Source: FEB-12 sp964503315
GTDB taxonomy: Bacteria > Zixibacteria > MSB-5A5 > GN15 > FEB-12
NCBI GenBank assembly: GCA_964503315.1
Contig: CAZCZL010000002.1
Coordinates: forward strand, 310,001 to 374,000
Reading direction: 5' to 3'
DNA length: 64,000 nucleotides
Below the pieces are notes generated by a model that saw only the letters and a list, made by a program, of their open reading frames with translations, ran no database searches and was not told the origin of the DNA. Shown here piece by piece: positions 45,687 through 54,235 of this stretch. Both the position numbers and the translations under genes were made by a program. How positions within the stretch are numbered: the stretch's first letter is position 1; every line of letters starts with the position of its first letter.

Positions 45687-46835
45687 ATGCGGACTAAAGC
45701 AGATGCTGTTATCATAGGCGGTGGGATCATTGGCGTGGCTGTCGCCTTCTATCTTGCCAAAAAGAAGTTTGGTCAAATCGTTTTGGTCGAAAAAGAGCCA
45801 TTTACCGGCGCCGGTTCGACGACCAAGGCAGCCGGCGGAATTCGCGCCCAGTTTTCCACCAAGACCAATATCGAAATGTCGATGCTTTCTGAGAAGATGT
45901 TCGCCAATTTCAAGGAAGAGACCGGCTCCGAGGCCCTCTTTGATCAGGTCGGGTACCTCTTCCTCCTGTCGGATGACGCCGACGTCAAGACCTATACTAA
46001 GCACTACGAATTGCAGCGGTCACTTGGATTGAATGTACAGCTCCTCAAACCGAGCGAGATCGTCCAGTACGCGCCGCACGTTCGCCTAGATGATATTCAA
46101 CTCGGAACATTCTGTAAAGATGACGGCCTTGGCGATCCCTCCGAGTTCCTGCGGGGATACGAGTCCGCCATTCGTAAAATGGGAGTTGATGTCGAGCTCG
46201 AGTGCACCGTGACTGGATTCGGCAAATCCGGTGATAAGGTAACATCGGTTCGCACAACCAAAGGAGAGATTCAGACTCCCTGGGTTATCAATTGTGCCGG
46301 CGCCTGGGCAGGTGAGATCGGAAAGTTGGCAGGAGCGGATGTCAAGGTCGAGCCATATAAGCGGATGTGTGTGACTACCGGTGAGCTTGATTTTGTGAAG
46401 CCATTTTTCCCAATGGTAGTCGACGTGAAGTCCGGCCTCTATTTCCACAAAGAATCGAAAGGCCTCCTGCTGGGATGGGCGGACAAGTCCGTCAAACCGG
46501 GCTTTGACGTTTCCACTGACCCCGACTATGTCGATACCATAATCGAGAAAGCGCTCGACAGGATTCCCCAGCTCGAGACTGCCGAGATCGCCAACCAATG
46601 GGCCGGATTATATGAAACGACTCCGGACCATCAGGCTATCATCGGCCACGACGCGGAGATTGGCGGCATGTTCCATGTGACCGGATTTTCGGGTCACGGA
46701 TTCATGCATGCTCCAGCCGCTGGATTGGTGACCGCCGAGATTCTCTGCGGCCAAAAACCAACTATCGACATCTCCCCGCTAAGTCCGACTCGGTTTGCCG
46801 GGGCGGATGTCGTGCATGAAACAAATGTCATTTAA
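45687..46835 (+). CDS. FAD-dependent oxidoreductase (DadA/SoxB-like)
   Basis: The protein has 382 residues. The N-terminal dinucleotide-binding site is VIIGGGIIGVAVAFYLA (residues 8-24) with VEKEP closing the second strand; KAAGGIRAQFS is the usual glycine-rich stretch near the flavin. The C-terminal end has ETTPDHQAIIGH and VTGFSGHGFMHAPAAG. This is the glycine/D-amino-acid oxidase and sarcosine oxidase beta family; the true substrate (proline, sarcosine, D-amino acid) cannot be read. No sarcosine oxidase alpha subunit is next to it. Confidence 0.9.
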   Translation: MRTKADAVIIGGGIIGVAVAFYLAKKKFGQIVLVEKEPFTGAGSTTKAAGGIRAQFSTKTNIEMSMLSEKMFANFKEETGSEALFDQVGYLFLLSDDADVKTYTKHYELQRSLGLNVQLLKPSEIVQYAPHVRLDDIQLGTFCKDDGLGDPSEFLRGYESAIRKMGVDVELECTVTGFGKSGDKVTSVRTTKGEIQTPWVINCAGAWAGEIGKLAGADVKVEPYKRMCVTTGELDFVKPFFPMVVDVKSGLYFHKESKGLLLGWADKSVKPGFDVSTDPDYVDTIIEKALDRIPQLETAEIANQWAGLYETTPDHQAIIGHDAEIGGMFHVTGFSGHGFMHAPAAGLVTAEILCGQKPTIDISPLSPTRFAGADVVHETNVI

Positions 46836-46860
46836 CCTTTCAGGACCGGGAGTTGCTGTT

Positions 46861-47589
46861 ATGCGTTTTTTGATCTGCCTACTGGCCCTTGTAATCATGA
46901 CCACACTGGCCGCGGCCGAAGAACCTGGCCATGTCTGTCCGTCTGACCATGCCGCCAGCCAGGGATTTAAGGCATTCGGTGTCTTTCACGAAGTGATGGC
47001 GCCGACTTGGCACGCTGCCTATCCGGCCAAGGACTTTGACGCCCTCGTTGCTGCCGGACCAAAATTCGATTCGCTCTTCAAGGGAATAGCGGATATTCAG
47101 CCGTCAATGAAGTGCGTCTCCCGCAAAGCCGCGTTCCTGAACCATCGCGAAACGTTTGCCCAGCTAGTAAAAGCTTACGCCGACGCGGCCCGGGCTGGAC
47201 TGAAGGACTCATGTTACGCGCTCATGCCGTCGCTACATGATGCTTTTGAGAACACCGCCTCTATGCTGTCTCCGTATTCCTATCCGGAACTCGAAGGCGC
47301 CATGATGACCGCCGGGATTATTATGGAACAGCATGTTCCGAACAACAATTTGGAAGGCATCGTCGGCTCCACTGAGACGCTGGTCATAAAGCTCGCGAAC
47401 CTAAATGAAAAGACGATTCCCGCTGAACTCAAGGATCAGCAGGAAGCCCTCCTGAAGGAGTTCCAGGCGATGGCGCAGCTTGCCCAGTTAATGAAAGAGT
47501 GCTGCGACAAACAGGATATGGAGAGCTACAAAAAGCATGCTGCTGAGCTGTCCGGCAAGATGAAGGTGATCTCTGAGACCTACCTCTGA
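46861..47589 (+). CDS. secreted helical protein, uncharacterised
   Basis: The protein has about 242 residues. ATG 46861 is set by GGGAG at 8 bases; a frame 22 codons longer overlaps the oxidoreductase gene. The signal sequence is FLICLLALVIMTTLAAAEE. The mature part is mostly helical with histidines and methionines (VCPSDHAAS, FHEVMAPTWHAAYPAKDFDA, IADIQPSMKC) and a Cys pair KECCDKQD. The pattern could bind metal or resemble a periplasmic four-helix protein; no family is recognised. A terminator follows. Confidence 0.7.
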   Translation: MRFLICLLALVIMTTLAAAEEPGHVCPSDHAASQGFKAFGVFHEVMAPTWHAAYPAKDFDALVAAGPKFDSLFKGIADIQPSMKCVSRKAAFLNHRETFAQLVKAYADAARAGLKDSCYALMPSLHDAFENTASMLSPYSYPELEGAMMTAGIIMEQHVPNNNLEGIVGSTETLVIKLANLNEKTIPAELKDQQEALLKEFQAMAQLAQLMKECCDKQDMESYKKHAAELSGKMKVISETYL

Positions 47590-47610
47590 TCTCTGAATGA
47601 AAACTGATTG

Positions 47611-47631
47611 ACGGCGGTCTATGACCGCCGT
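47611..47631 (+). terminator. intrinsic terminator
   Basis: A perfect 9-bp stem (47611-47619 with 47623-47631, ACGGCGGTC/GACCGCCGT), loop TAT, is followed by TTCCTTTTTATA. Confidence 0.88.
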
Positions 47632-47668
47632 TTCCTTTTTATATACTATAAACCCGGGAGATGTTGTT

Positions 47669-48409
47669 ATGAGAGTCATGATTCTTGTGTGCATGGCATT
47701 CTGGGCTGGAATGGCGATAGCGCAATCGTCAACTCTTCAGTACTCCTCGAAGGACATTACTACCGTGACAAGCGACTCCCTGACGCTTTCATCGACCCTG
47801 TACTCCAGCCCCGGCAAATCGACAAAGTACTTCATCTGCCTTCCAATGATGGGACATACACGAAAGAGTTTCGCTCCGCTACGCGATAGTCTCACAGCTA
47901 TCTACAGGCGGGCCGACTCGGTCAACTTCAGCCTTCCTAACTGGCAGATATTTGACTTGCGTGGTCACGGGGCGTCCGTAGGTCGCGACGAGTCAAAACT
48001 TGACTACCAAACCATGGCTGAGTCCGAATTCGCCAAGTATCCCGCAGATGTCGCCGGTGTGCTGAAAGGCAGAACCGGGCTGACAGTGATCGGAGCCTCA
48101 ATAGGTGCCAACACCGCCGCGATGTTGACTGAACAAATGTCCGGCATCGACCAACTCGTTCTCCTCTCCCCCGGGATGAACTACCGTGGTCTTGAACCGG
48201 CCGATGCCATTATGACCTTCAAGGGGAAGATCCTCCTCGTAGCATCATCGGGAGACGAATATTCCTACAACTCTGTACGAGAGATGGCTTCTCTGAACCC
48301 GGATCACTGCACTTTGATGATCTTTGAGGGGGATGCCCATGGGACAGATATTATCAATGACAATCCGGCCGCCATGCGCGCCTTGGTCGACTGGTTATTG
48401 AAGAATTAG
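47669..48409 (+). CDS. secreted alpha/beta hydrolase
   Basis: The protein has about 246 residues. ATG 47669 follows GGGAG at about 9 bases. The signal sequence is VMILVCMAFWAGMAIAQ. The fold shows FDLRGHGAS, the nucleophile elbow GASIGAN, an acid strand ILLVASSGDEYS and the His in EGDAHGTD. This is the dienelactone-hydrolase-like class of periplasmic esterases or peptidases; substrate unknown. It is preceded by a TATA-rich stretch after the terminator at 47611. Its stop lies one base from the convergent stop of the next gene, with no terminator between. Confidence 0.85.
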   Translation: MRVMILVCMAFWAGMAIAQSSTLQYSSKDITTVTSDSLTLSSTLYSSPGKSTKYFICLPMMGHTRKSFAPLRDSLTAIYRRADSVNFSLPNWQIFDLRGHGASVGRDESKLDYQTMAESEFAKYPADVAGVLKGRTGLTVIGASIGANTAAMLTEQMSGIDQLVLLSPGMNYRGLEPADAIMTFKGKILLVASSGDEYSYNSVREMASLNPDHCTLMIFEGDAHGTDIINDNPAAMRALVDWLLKN

Positions 48410-48410
48410 G

Positions 48411-49178
48411 CTATTTGGATTGATCGTCGTCGGAGATGTCAAGCATCGATGTCCCCTCGGCGTAGTCAACCGCACGAGCGGACGTAACTTTGAGGAGCCG
48501 TTGCGTCACATCTTTGATCTTTAGCGCGGCCTCCTCGACAGTTTTGAGTTTGTTCACCAACTCTTCGTCGAGGTCTTTGCGCTTCATCAGCAGCAATTGA
48601 ATATTTCCGAGTATGGCAGTCAGTGGATTGTTGATCTCGTGATTGACCGTCACCGCAGTCTGCATGACAGCTCCCAGACGTTCTTTGGCGATAACCTCGG
48701 CCGATACTGTTTTCCCCTGCCCCGCCTGACCAGCCACGATGTACAGCGACATAGCCGCGCAGATCGCCTCGAGAAATAAGTCCTCTGAGACTAGTCGGTG
48801 TTCTCCTTCCTGGATACCGATCACTGCCCCGAGCATTGACTCACCGAAGCGAATTGGGAGCGTGAAGGTCTGGAGTGGAGGATTCCCGCCAAAACTCATA
48901 TACGCCGCCAGCAATTGACGGTCACGCCGCAATCCCGCAAATAGCGTCTCCTCAAGCGAGGAAAGAGTCTCCTGCGCTTGGATAGAGTCTGAGTGCGAGA
49001 CTGCCAAGGTGATCGCTTTGGAGTCGTCCCAGAGGTAGAGAGCTGCCGCTTGAAGGCCGACCAAATCAGCCGCCTGGCGAAGCGCCATCTCGGCCGTAGG
49101 GCGAAAATCCTCGCCCCGGTAGCCGGCCACAGCAAGCTGCCTGAGGATGTCGAAACGGTTTTGTGCGCGGTCGTCCAT
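48411..49178 (-). CDS. GAF-HisKA protein lacking the ATPase domain
   Basis: The protein has about 255 residues. A GAF-like domain (about 15-165; AADLVGLQAAALYLWDDSKA, LPIRFGESMLGAVIGIQEGE) is followed by a HisKA dimerisation helix with the phospho-acceptor box TVNHEINNPLTAILGNIQLL (His near residue 190). The protein ends 65 residues later with an acidic tail and no N, G1 or G2 box. It may be phosphorylated in trans by a separate kinase, such as the one at 37828, or be a phosphotransfer relic (inference). ATG 49178 is chosen over TTG 49196; neither has a clear ribosome site. Confidence 0.8.
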   Translation of the reverse strand: MDDRAQNRFDILRQLAVAGYRGEDFRPTAEMALRQAADLVGLQAAALYLWDDSKAITLAVSHSDSIQAQETLSSLEETLFAGLRRDRQLLAAYMSFGGNPPLQTFTLPIRFGESMLGAVIGIQEGEHRLVSEDLFLEAICAAMSLYIVAGQAGQGKTVSAEVIAKERLGAVMQTAVTVNHEINNPLTAILGNIQLLLMKRKDLDEELVNKLKTVEEAALKIKDVTQRLLKVTSARAVDYAEGTSMLDISDDDQSK

Positions 49179-49402
49179 AGTTTGGTGTCTGCCCAACCGG
49201 TGTTGAGCAAACGGAATGCGTGATTTGTCCCGAAATCTCCGCCGGGTAGTATATCAGGAGTACTCCCGCAACATATCGTATTTGCAGGGACTTATCCAGT
49301 CCTTTCGCTGTTCAGGGAATGAACAAATCGCCGGGCACAAACCGTTCGGCTGCAGCGTTTTTCACATATTCCCGGCCGGCGGGGTCAGACCCGCAATATC
49401 GG

Positions 49403-49431
49403 TTGACTTTTGGTCTGGCCGGCAATAGCTT
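49403..49431 (+). promoter_or_regulatory. predicted promoter of purF
   Basis: TTGACT (49403-49408), a 17-base spacer and TAGCTT (49426-49431), about 38 bases before the purF start. Confidence 0.55.
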
Positions 49432-49468
49432 AGCGGTTTCTTTTTTCGGACGGAGGACGTTCGTCGAT

Positions 49469-50881
49469 ATGTCGGAAGAAATGATTCACGATCAGTGCGG
49501 TCTATTCGGGATCGTCGGAAATCAGGACGCCGCAGAATTGGCCTATCTCGGCCTCTATGCTCTGCAACACCGCGGACAAGAGTCCGCCGGTATCGTCACG
49601 GTTGACAGCGGCAAGGTTCATCTTCACAAAGGGATGGGTCAGGTTGCTGAAGTCTTCTCCGAAAAGGCCAACCTGAAAAAGCTGACTGGCGATATGGCGC
49701 TTGGCCATGTCCGCTATAGCACGACCGGAGCGTCCTCCCTCATCAATATCCAGCCGTTCCTCATCACCAACAGGAACAAATACCTGGCAGTGGCCCATAA
49801 CGGCAATTTGACCAATTCGCTGGAATTGCGCTCAAAACTGGACGCCAAAGGCTCGATCTTCCAGACGACCTCGGATACCGAGATCATTCTCCACCTGACG
49901 GCAACCTCCAAGAAACCGAACACGCTGGCGCGTATCTGTGATGCCCTCAAGACGATCAAAGGAGCGTTCTCCCTCCTCTTCCTGACCGAGAAATCGCTTA
50001 TTGCGGCTCGCGACCCTCACGGCTTCCGTCCGCTCGCGCTCGGCAAGTTTAACGGCTCCATGGTTGTCGCTTCCGAGACCTGCGCCTTTGATATCATTGG
50101 CGGAGAGTACATTCGTGATATTGAGCCAGGCGAAGTCCTCGAGATCACTCGCGACGGTATGAAGTCGCATTATCCAATGAAAGCCGCAAAACCGGCTCAC
50201 TGCATTTTTGAGTACATTTACTTCTCGCGACCCGACTCAAAAGTCTTCGGTGATAACGTCGACAAGATCCGCCGCCGACTTGGACGACAACTGGCGCGGG
50301 AGCATCCGGTCGACGCAGATATCGTGATCGGTATCCCTGACTCGGCAAATACCGCCACCCTCGGCTTCGCCGAAGAATCCGGTATTCCGTTTGAAATCGG
50401 TCTTATCCGCAACCACTACGTGGGCCGGACTTTCATTGATCCGGAACAGCATATCCGCGACCTCGATGTCCGCGTCAAATTCAATCCCGTCCGCGGAGTA
50501 TTAAAGGATAAGCGGGTAGTGGTGGTCGACGACTCAATTGTACGCGGTACCACTTCCAAGAAGATGGTGCAAATGATCCGGGAGGCTGGCGCCAAGGAAG
50601 TTCACTTCCGTGTCTCCTCCCCGCCCATCATCTCGCCGTGCTTTTTTGGCATCGATATGCCAACTCGGGGAGAGCTGATCGCGGCAAACATGTCATTGGA
50701 AGAGATCGAGAAATACCTCGGGGTCGATTCTCTGCGGTACCTCTCCCTCGATGGGATGCTGGCGATGCCCTCGCTCCCCAAGACGGGCTTCTGCCACGGC
50801 TGCTTCTCGGGCCACTACCCGATGAAGGTTCCGGAGATCAACGGCAAGCACCGCTTGGAGCTTCAAAAAGTCAAAGTTTGA
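49469..50881 (+). CDS. purF: amidophosphoribosyltransferase
   Basis: The protein has about 470 residues. It makes 5-phosphoribosylamine from PRPP and glutamine, the first step of purine synthesis. After a short propeptide (MSEEMIHDQ) comes the Ntn nucleophile Cys in CGLFGIVG, followed by the type-II glutaminase (ALQHRGQESAGI, GHVRYSTTGASS). The PRPP-binding loop is VVVVDDSIVRGTTSKK, and four-Cys-like positions (SPCFFGIDMP, CHGCFSGHYP) resemble the Fe-S-type enzyme. ATG 49469 follows GGAGG. It is convergent with the nuo operon. Confidence 0.96.
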   Translation: MSEEMIHDQCGLFGIVGNQDAAELAYLGLYALQHRGQESAGIVTVDSGKVHLHKGMGQVAEVFSEKANLKKLTGDMALGHVRYSTTGASSLINIQPFLITNRNKYLAVAHNGNLTNSLELRSKLDAKGSIFQTTSDTEIILHLTATSKKPNTLARICDALKTIKGAFSLLFLTEKSLIAARDPHGFRPLALGKFNGSMVVASETCAFDIIGGEYIRDIEPGEVLEITRDGMKSHYPMKAAKPAHCIFEYIYFSRPDSKVFGDNVDKIRRRLGRQLAREHPVDADIVIGIPDSANTATLGFAEESGIPFEIGLIRNHYVGRTFIDPEQHIRDLDVRVKFNPVRGVLKDKRVVVVDDSIVRGTTSKKMVQMIREAGAKEVHFRVSSPPIISPCFFGIDMPTRGELIAANMSLEEIEKYLGVDSLRYLSLDGMLAMPSLPKTGFCHGCFSGHYPMKVPEINGKHRLELQKVKV

Positions 50882-50904
50882 CAACAATAACTCAGATTGT
50901 AGAA

Positions 50905-50930
50905 AAGGCGAGTGGAACACCACTCGCCTT
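50905..50930. terminator. bidirectional terminator between purF and nuoN
   Basis: A perfect 11-bp stem (50905-50915 with 50920-50930, AAGGCGAGTGG/CCACTCGCCTT), loop AACA. CTTTATTT follows on the plus strand and TTCTACA on the minus strand. Confidence 0.9.
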
Positions 50931-50957
50931 CTTTATTTCCAGAACAGTATTACTAAA

Positions 50958-52409
50958 TCACATTGAGGCGAAAATCGCCTGCCGCGTCATATTCAGAATA
51001 GCGTCCGGGAAGAATCCCAGCCATAGCGTCCCGACCGCCGTGACGACGAGCACAAGCAGGATAGCAAAATTGATCGTCACCGGCACTGGACGTTCTTCAA
51101 AACTGTCGAAATACGATACCTTGATCACCCGCAGGTAGTAATAGACCGAGACGAACGAATTCATTACACCAATCACGGTCAGAGTAATGAAGCCCTTCTC
51201 CACCGCTGATGAAAAGATGTAGAATTTTCCCAAGAATCCGGCGGTCGGCGGGAAACCGGTCAGAGCGAACATAAAGAGCGCCAGTGTCGCCGCCAAATAT
51301 GGATTTGAACGGGACAATCCGGCCAGTTCTGAGAAATCCGCCTTCATCCCTGAACGGCTCTCCAGTAATGTCACAACCGCAAATCCACCGAGGTTGAACA
51401 TGCTGTACGCCGCCAGATAGAAGATCGCCGCGGATACCGATGATGACCCGCCCACCGTCAGCGCGACCAGAATGTATCCGGCGTGAGAGATCGAAGAATA
51501 AGCCAGCATCCGCTTGACATTATCCTGCCGCAACGCCAGGATATTCCCTACTGTCATGGTGAGAACCGCCAGTACCCAGAAGACCTCCTGGAGAACCGCC
51601 ATATCAGCGAAGCCAAAGCTGAATATCCGCAACAAAGCCGCAAACCCAGCCGCTTTTGGCGCCACCGAGAAGAAAGCCGTTACTGGTGTTGGTGCTCCCT
51701 GATAGACATCCGGCACCCAACTGTGGAATGGGACAGCTGAAACTTTGAAGCCAAATCCTATCAGCAGCAATGCCGCGCCAGCATAGAGATAGAGTCCGGA
51801 GTTGTTTGCAATGAAAGCAAAGTCAGTGACTATGCGCGTAAGACTGGTTGTCTGCGCCGCGCCATAGACGAAGGCGATCCCCATCAACAGGAAACCTGTC
51901 GCAAACGACCCCATGATGAAGTACTTGATCCCCGACTCATTCGACTCAAGACTCCGCCGGTTGAATCCGGCCAACACATACAACGGCACCGACATTATTT
52001 CCAGACCGAGGAACAGCACGATCAAATCAGTTGTGTTGGCCATCACCATCATTCCAATGGTTGAGACCAGCAACATGGAATAAAACTCAGGTTTGTTGAT
52101 ATGCTTGACCTGGAGATATCGATACGCCATAAACAGTGATAGTGTTGAAGCAACCAGGAAGATCATCTTGAAGATCACGCCAAAATGATCGACCGTGACC
52201 ATTGCCGCGAAGCCGGTCTGCACCACTCCCCACTGCATGACTGTAAGGGCGATTGAGGCCGCAAACCCTGCCACTGCCACCACTGGCGCCCACTTCGGGA
52301 GCGATTTAGCCGCCGAGAATAGCATTATGATAGAGGCCGCGACCAACAGCGCCAATTCAGGGGCTATCAGGCTGAAATCTACTGACAATGTCGAAACGTA
52401 ATCTGTCAT
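50958..52409 (-). CDS. nuoN: NADH-quinone oxidoreductase subunit N
   Basis: The protein has 483 residues with about 14 membrane helices and is one of the three antiporter-like proton pumps of complex I. Conserved strings include GLEIMSVPLYVLAGF, KYFIMGSFATGFLLMG, PFHSWVPDVYQGAPTPVTAF with the Lys/Pro of the channel, LAYSSISHAGYILVA and FALTGFPPTAGFLGKFYIF. It is last in the nuo operon; ATG 52409 follows AGAAGAA and is 39 bases after the glutaredoxin gene. Confidence 0.97.
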   Translation of the reverse strand: MTDYVSTLSVDFSLIAPELALLVAASIIMLFSAAKSLPKWAPVVAVAGFAASIALTVMQWGVVQTGFAAMVTVDHFGVIFKMIFLVASTLSLFMAYRYLQVKHINKPEFYSMLLVSTIGMMVMANTTDLIVLFLGLEIMSVPLYVLAGFNRRSLESNESGIKYFIMGSFATGFLLMGIAFVYGAAQTTSLTRIVTDFAFIANNSGLYLYAGAALLLIGFGFKVSAVPFHSWVPDVYQGAPTPVTAFFSVAPKAAGFAALLRIFSFGFADMAVLQEVFWVLAVLTMTVGNILALRQDNVKRMLAYSSISHAGYILVALTVGGSSSVSAAIFYLAAYSMFNLGGFAVVTLLESRSGMKADFSELAGLSRSNPYLAATLALFMFALTGFPPTAGFLGKFYIFSSAVEKGFITLTVIGVMNSFVSVYYYLRVIKVSYFDSFEERPVPVTINFAILLVLVVTAVGTLWLGFFPDAILNMTRQAIFASM

Positions 52410-52448
52410 ATTCTTCTCGCGACGACCGCCGCGCCTTTATCAGAAGCC

Positions 52449-52664
52449 TCATCCTCCGCCGAAGCCGAGCGATACCTTGCCATGGTCCACTATCACCGGG
52501 ACGATCCGCTCCCCATTGGTCAGTTTCAGTGCCTGCTCCATATTGGCGGCCGATTCCTTGACATTTATCTCTTCAAATGCGATCCCGCTGTCCGTGTAAT
52601 GCTTTTTTGCGGCCGCGCAGTACGGACAGCCCGGCTTGGTGTAGATCGTCACCTCAGCGCTCAC
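52449..52664 (-). CDS. glutaredoxin-like protein inserted between nuoM and nuoN
   Basis: The protein has 71 residues. It has the dithiol active site GCPYCAA (residues 12-18), then YTDSGIAFEEINV, and the cis-Pro strand IVPVIVDHG with a glycine tail GFGGG. It looks like a small NrdH/Grx-type disulfide reductase. It starts at GTG 52664, which shares its first base with the nuoM stop, so the two are translationally coupled. Its position inside a complex I operon is unusual; a role in keeping complex I cysteines or another partner reduced is inference. Confidence 0.9.
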   Translation of the reverse strand: MSAEVTIYTKPGCPYCAAAKKHYTDSGIAFEEINVKESAANMEQALKLTNGERIVPVIVDHGKVSLGFGGG

Positions 52665-54232
52665 TAATGACCTCCAGAGGTCGGCGTAACTGTCGCCGTA
52701 GTCACTGTAGCATCACCCGGTTGGATCTGAAACTTCTCGTTCAACTGCGCATTCTGCGCCTTGTCGACCTGTATCAGGACCTGCTTAACCGCCGGTTCGA
52801 TCCGGTCAAACAGCGGCTTGGGGTATATCCCGACCCAGAAGATCAATACTACCAGCGGAATCAGAATGACCCGCTCGCGGATAGTCAAGTCGGTCAACCT
52901 CTCGTTCTCAGGGTTCGTCACCTTGCCGAAAATGACGCGCTGATACATCCAAAGCATATAGGCCGCTGCCAGGATCACGCCGCTCGTCGCGAAGACCGCG
53001 TACCACATGTTCGCCTGGAATGTCCCCAGCAGTATTAGGAACTCACCGACAAATCCGTTGGTGAACGGTAGGCCTATCGATGACAGCGACACGATCATGA
53101 AGAACGTGGCGAAAACCGGCATCACTTTGGCTATACCGCCAAAATCCTCGATCATACGGGTATGTCTGCGCTCGTAGATCATGCCGACAATAAGGAACAA
53201 CGCTCCAGTCGACACACCGTGGTTCAGCATCTGCAGTACCGCGCCGGACATTCCCTCAATGTTCAGCGCGAACATTCCCAGCATCACGAATCCCATGTGC
53301 GAAACGGACGAAAACGCCACCAGCGACTTGACGTCCTTCTGCACCATGGCGACCAGGGCTCCGTAGATTATCGCAATGACCGAAAGGATCATGATATACG
53401 GTGCATATGCGATCGTCGCGTCCGGGAACATCGGTAGACAGAACCGCAGGAAACCATAGGTCCCCATCTTGAGCAGCACGCCGGCCAGGATGACAGACCC
53501 CGCGGTTGGCGCCTGCACATGAGCATCCGGCAACCAGGTATGGAACGGGAAGAGCGGCACTTTTATGGCAAAGGCCAGTGCGAACGCACCAAACAACCAG
53601 AGCTGCGGCTGATAACCGATCTGCATGCTAGTGATCTTCAGCAGATCAAAGGTATATTCGCCGGTCGCGGTGTGGTAAGCAAAATAGAGATAGAGAATGC
53701 CGACCAGCATCAGCAGCGAGCCGAACATTGTAAACAGCACAAACTTGATCGCGGCATAGACCCGCCGCGGGCCACCCCAGATACCGATGATGAAATACAT
53801 CGGGATCAGCATCACTTCCCAGAAAACATAGAAGAGGAACAGGTCGAGCGCGCAAAAAACACCGATCATGCCCGTGGTCAAGAGCAGCATCGACATGAAA
53901 TATCCCTTAACTCCGGTCGACACGGAACGCCAGGAGGCGAGAATACACAGTACCGTCAGAACTGTCGTCAGCAGGATCAGCAGGAGGGATATCCCATCTA
54001 TTCCCATGTGGTAGCCGATACCGAGCGACTTCACCCACGGTACATGCACCTCAAACTGCATGCCAGTCGATAGGGGATCAAAGATATACCCGATGCAGAA
54101 CGACACCACCATGGTGACGATCGCCACCACCAGGCTGACCAGCTTAATGGTCGAGTGCTGGTTCGACGGCACCAAGGCCAGCAGCACCACACCCAACAGC
54201 GGCAGGAATGTAACTATTGATAACCAGTCCAT
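52664..54232 (-). CDS. nuoM: NADH-quinone oxidoreductase subunit M
   Basis: The protein has 522 residues and is an antiporter-like proton-pumping subunit with about 14 helices. Conserved strings are FYVFWEVMLIPMYFIIGIWG, KVPLFPFHTWLPDAHVQAPT, VAFSSVSHMGFVMLGMF and PFTNGFVGEFLILLGTF. A hydrophilic C-terminal tail (about 490-522) is rich in Thr and Gln. Three bases separate it from nuoL. Confidence 0.97.
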   Translation of the reverse strand: MDWLSIVTFLPLLGVVLLALVPSNQHSTIKLVSLVVAIVTMVVSFCIGYIFDPLSTGMQFEVHVPWVKSLGIGYHMGIDGISLLLILLTTVLTVLCILASWRSVSTGVKGYFMSMLLLTTGMIGVFCALDLFLFYVFWEVMLIPMYFIIGIWGGPRRVYAAIKFVLFTMFGSLLMLVGILYLYFAYHTATGEYTFDLLKITSMQIGYQPQLWLFGAFALAFAIKVPLFPFHTWLPDAHVQAPTAGSVILAGVLLKMGTYGFLRFCLPMFPDATIAYAPYIMILSVIAIIYGALVAMVQKDVKSLVAFSSVSHMGFVMLGMFALNIEGMSGAVLQMLNHGVSTGALFLIVGMIYERRHTRMIEDFGGIAKVMPVFATFFMIVSLSSIGLPFTNGFVGEFLILLGTFQANMWYAVFATSGVILAAAYMLWMYQRVIFGKVTNPENERLTDLTIRERVILIPLVVLIFWVGIYPKPLFDRIEPAVKQVLIQVDKAQNAQLNEKFQIQPGDATVTTATVTPTSGGH

Positions 54233-54235
54233 ATC

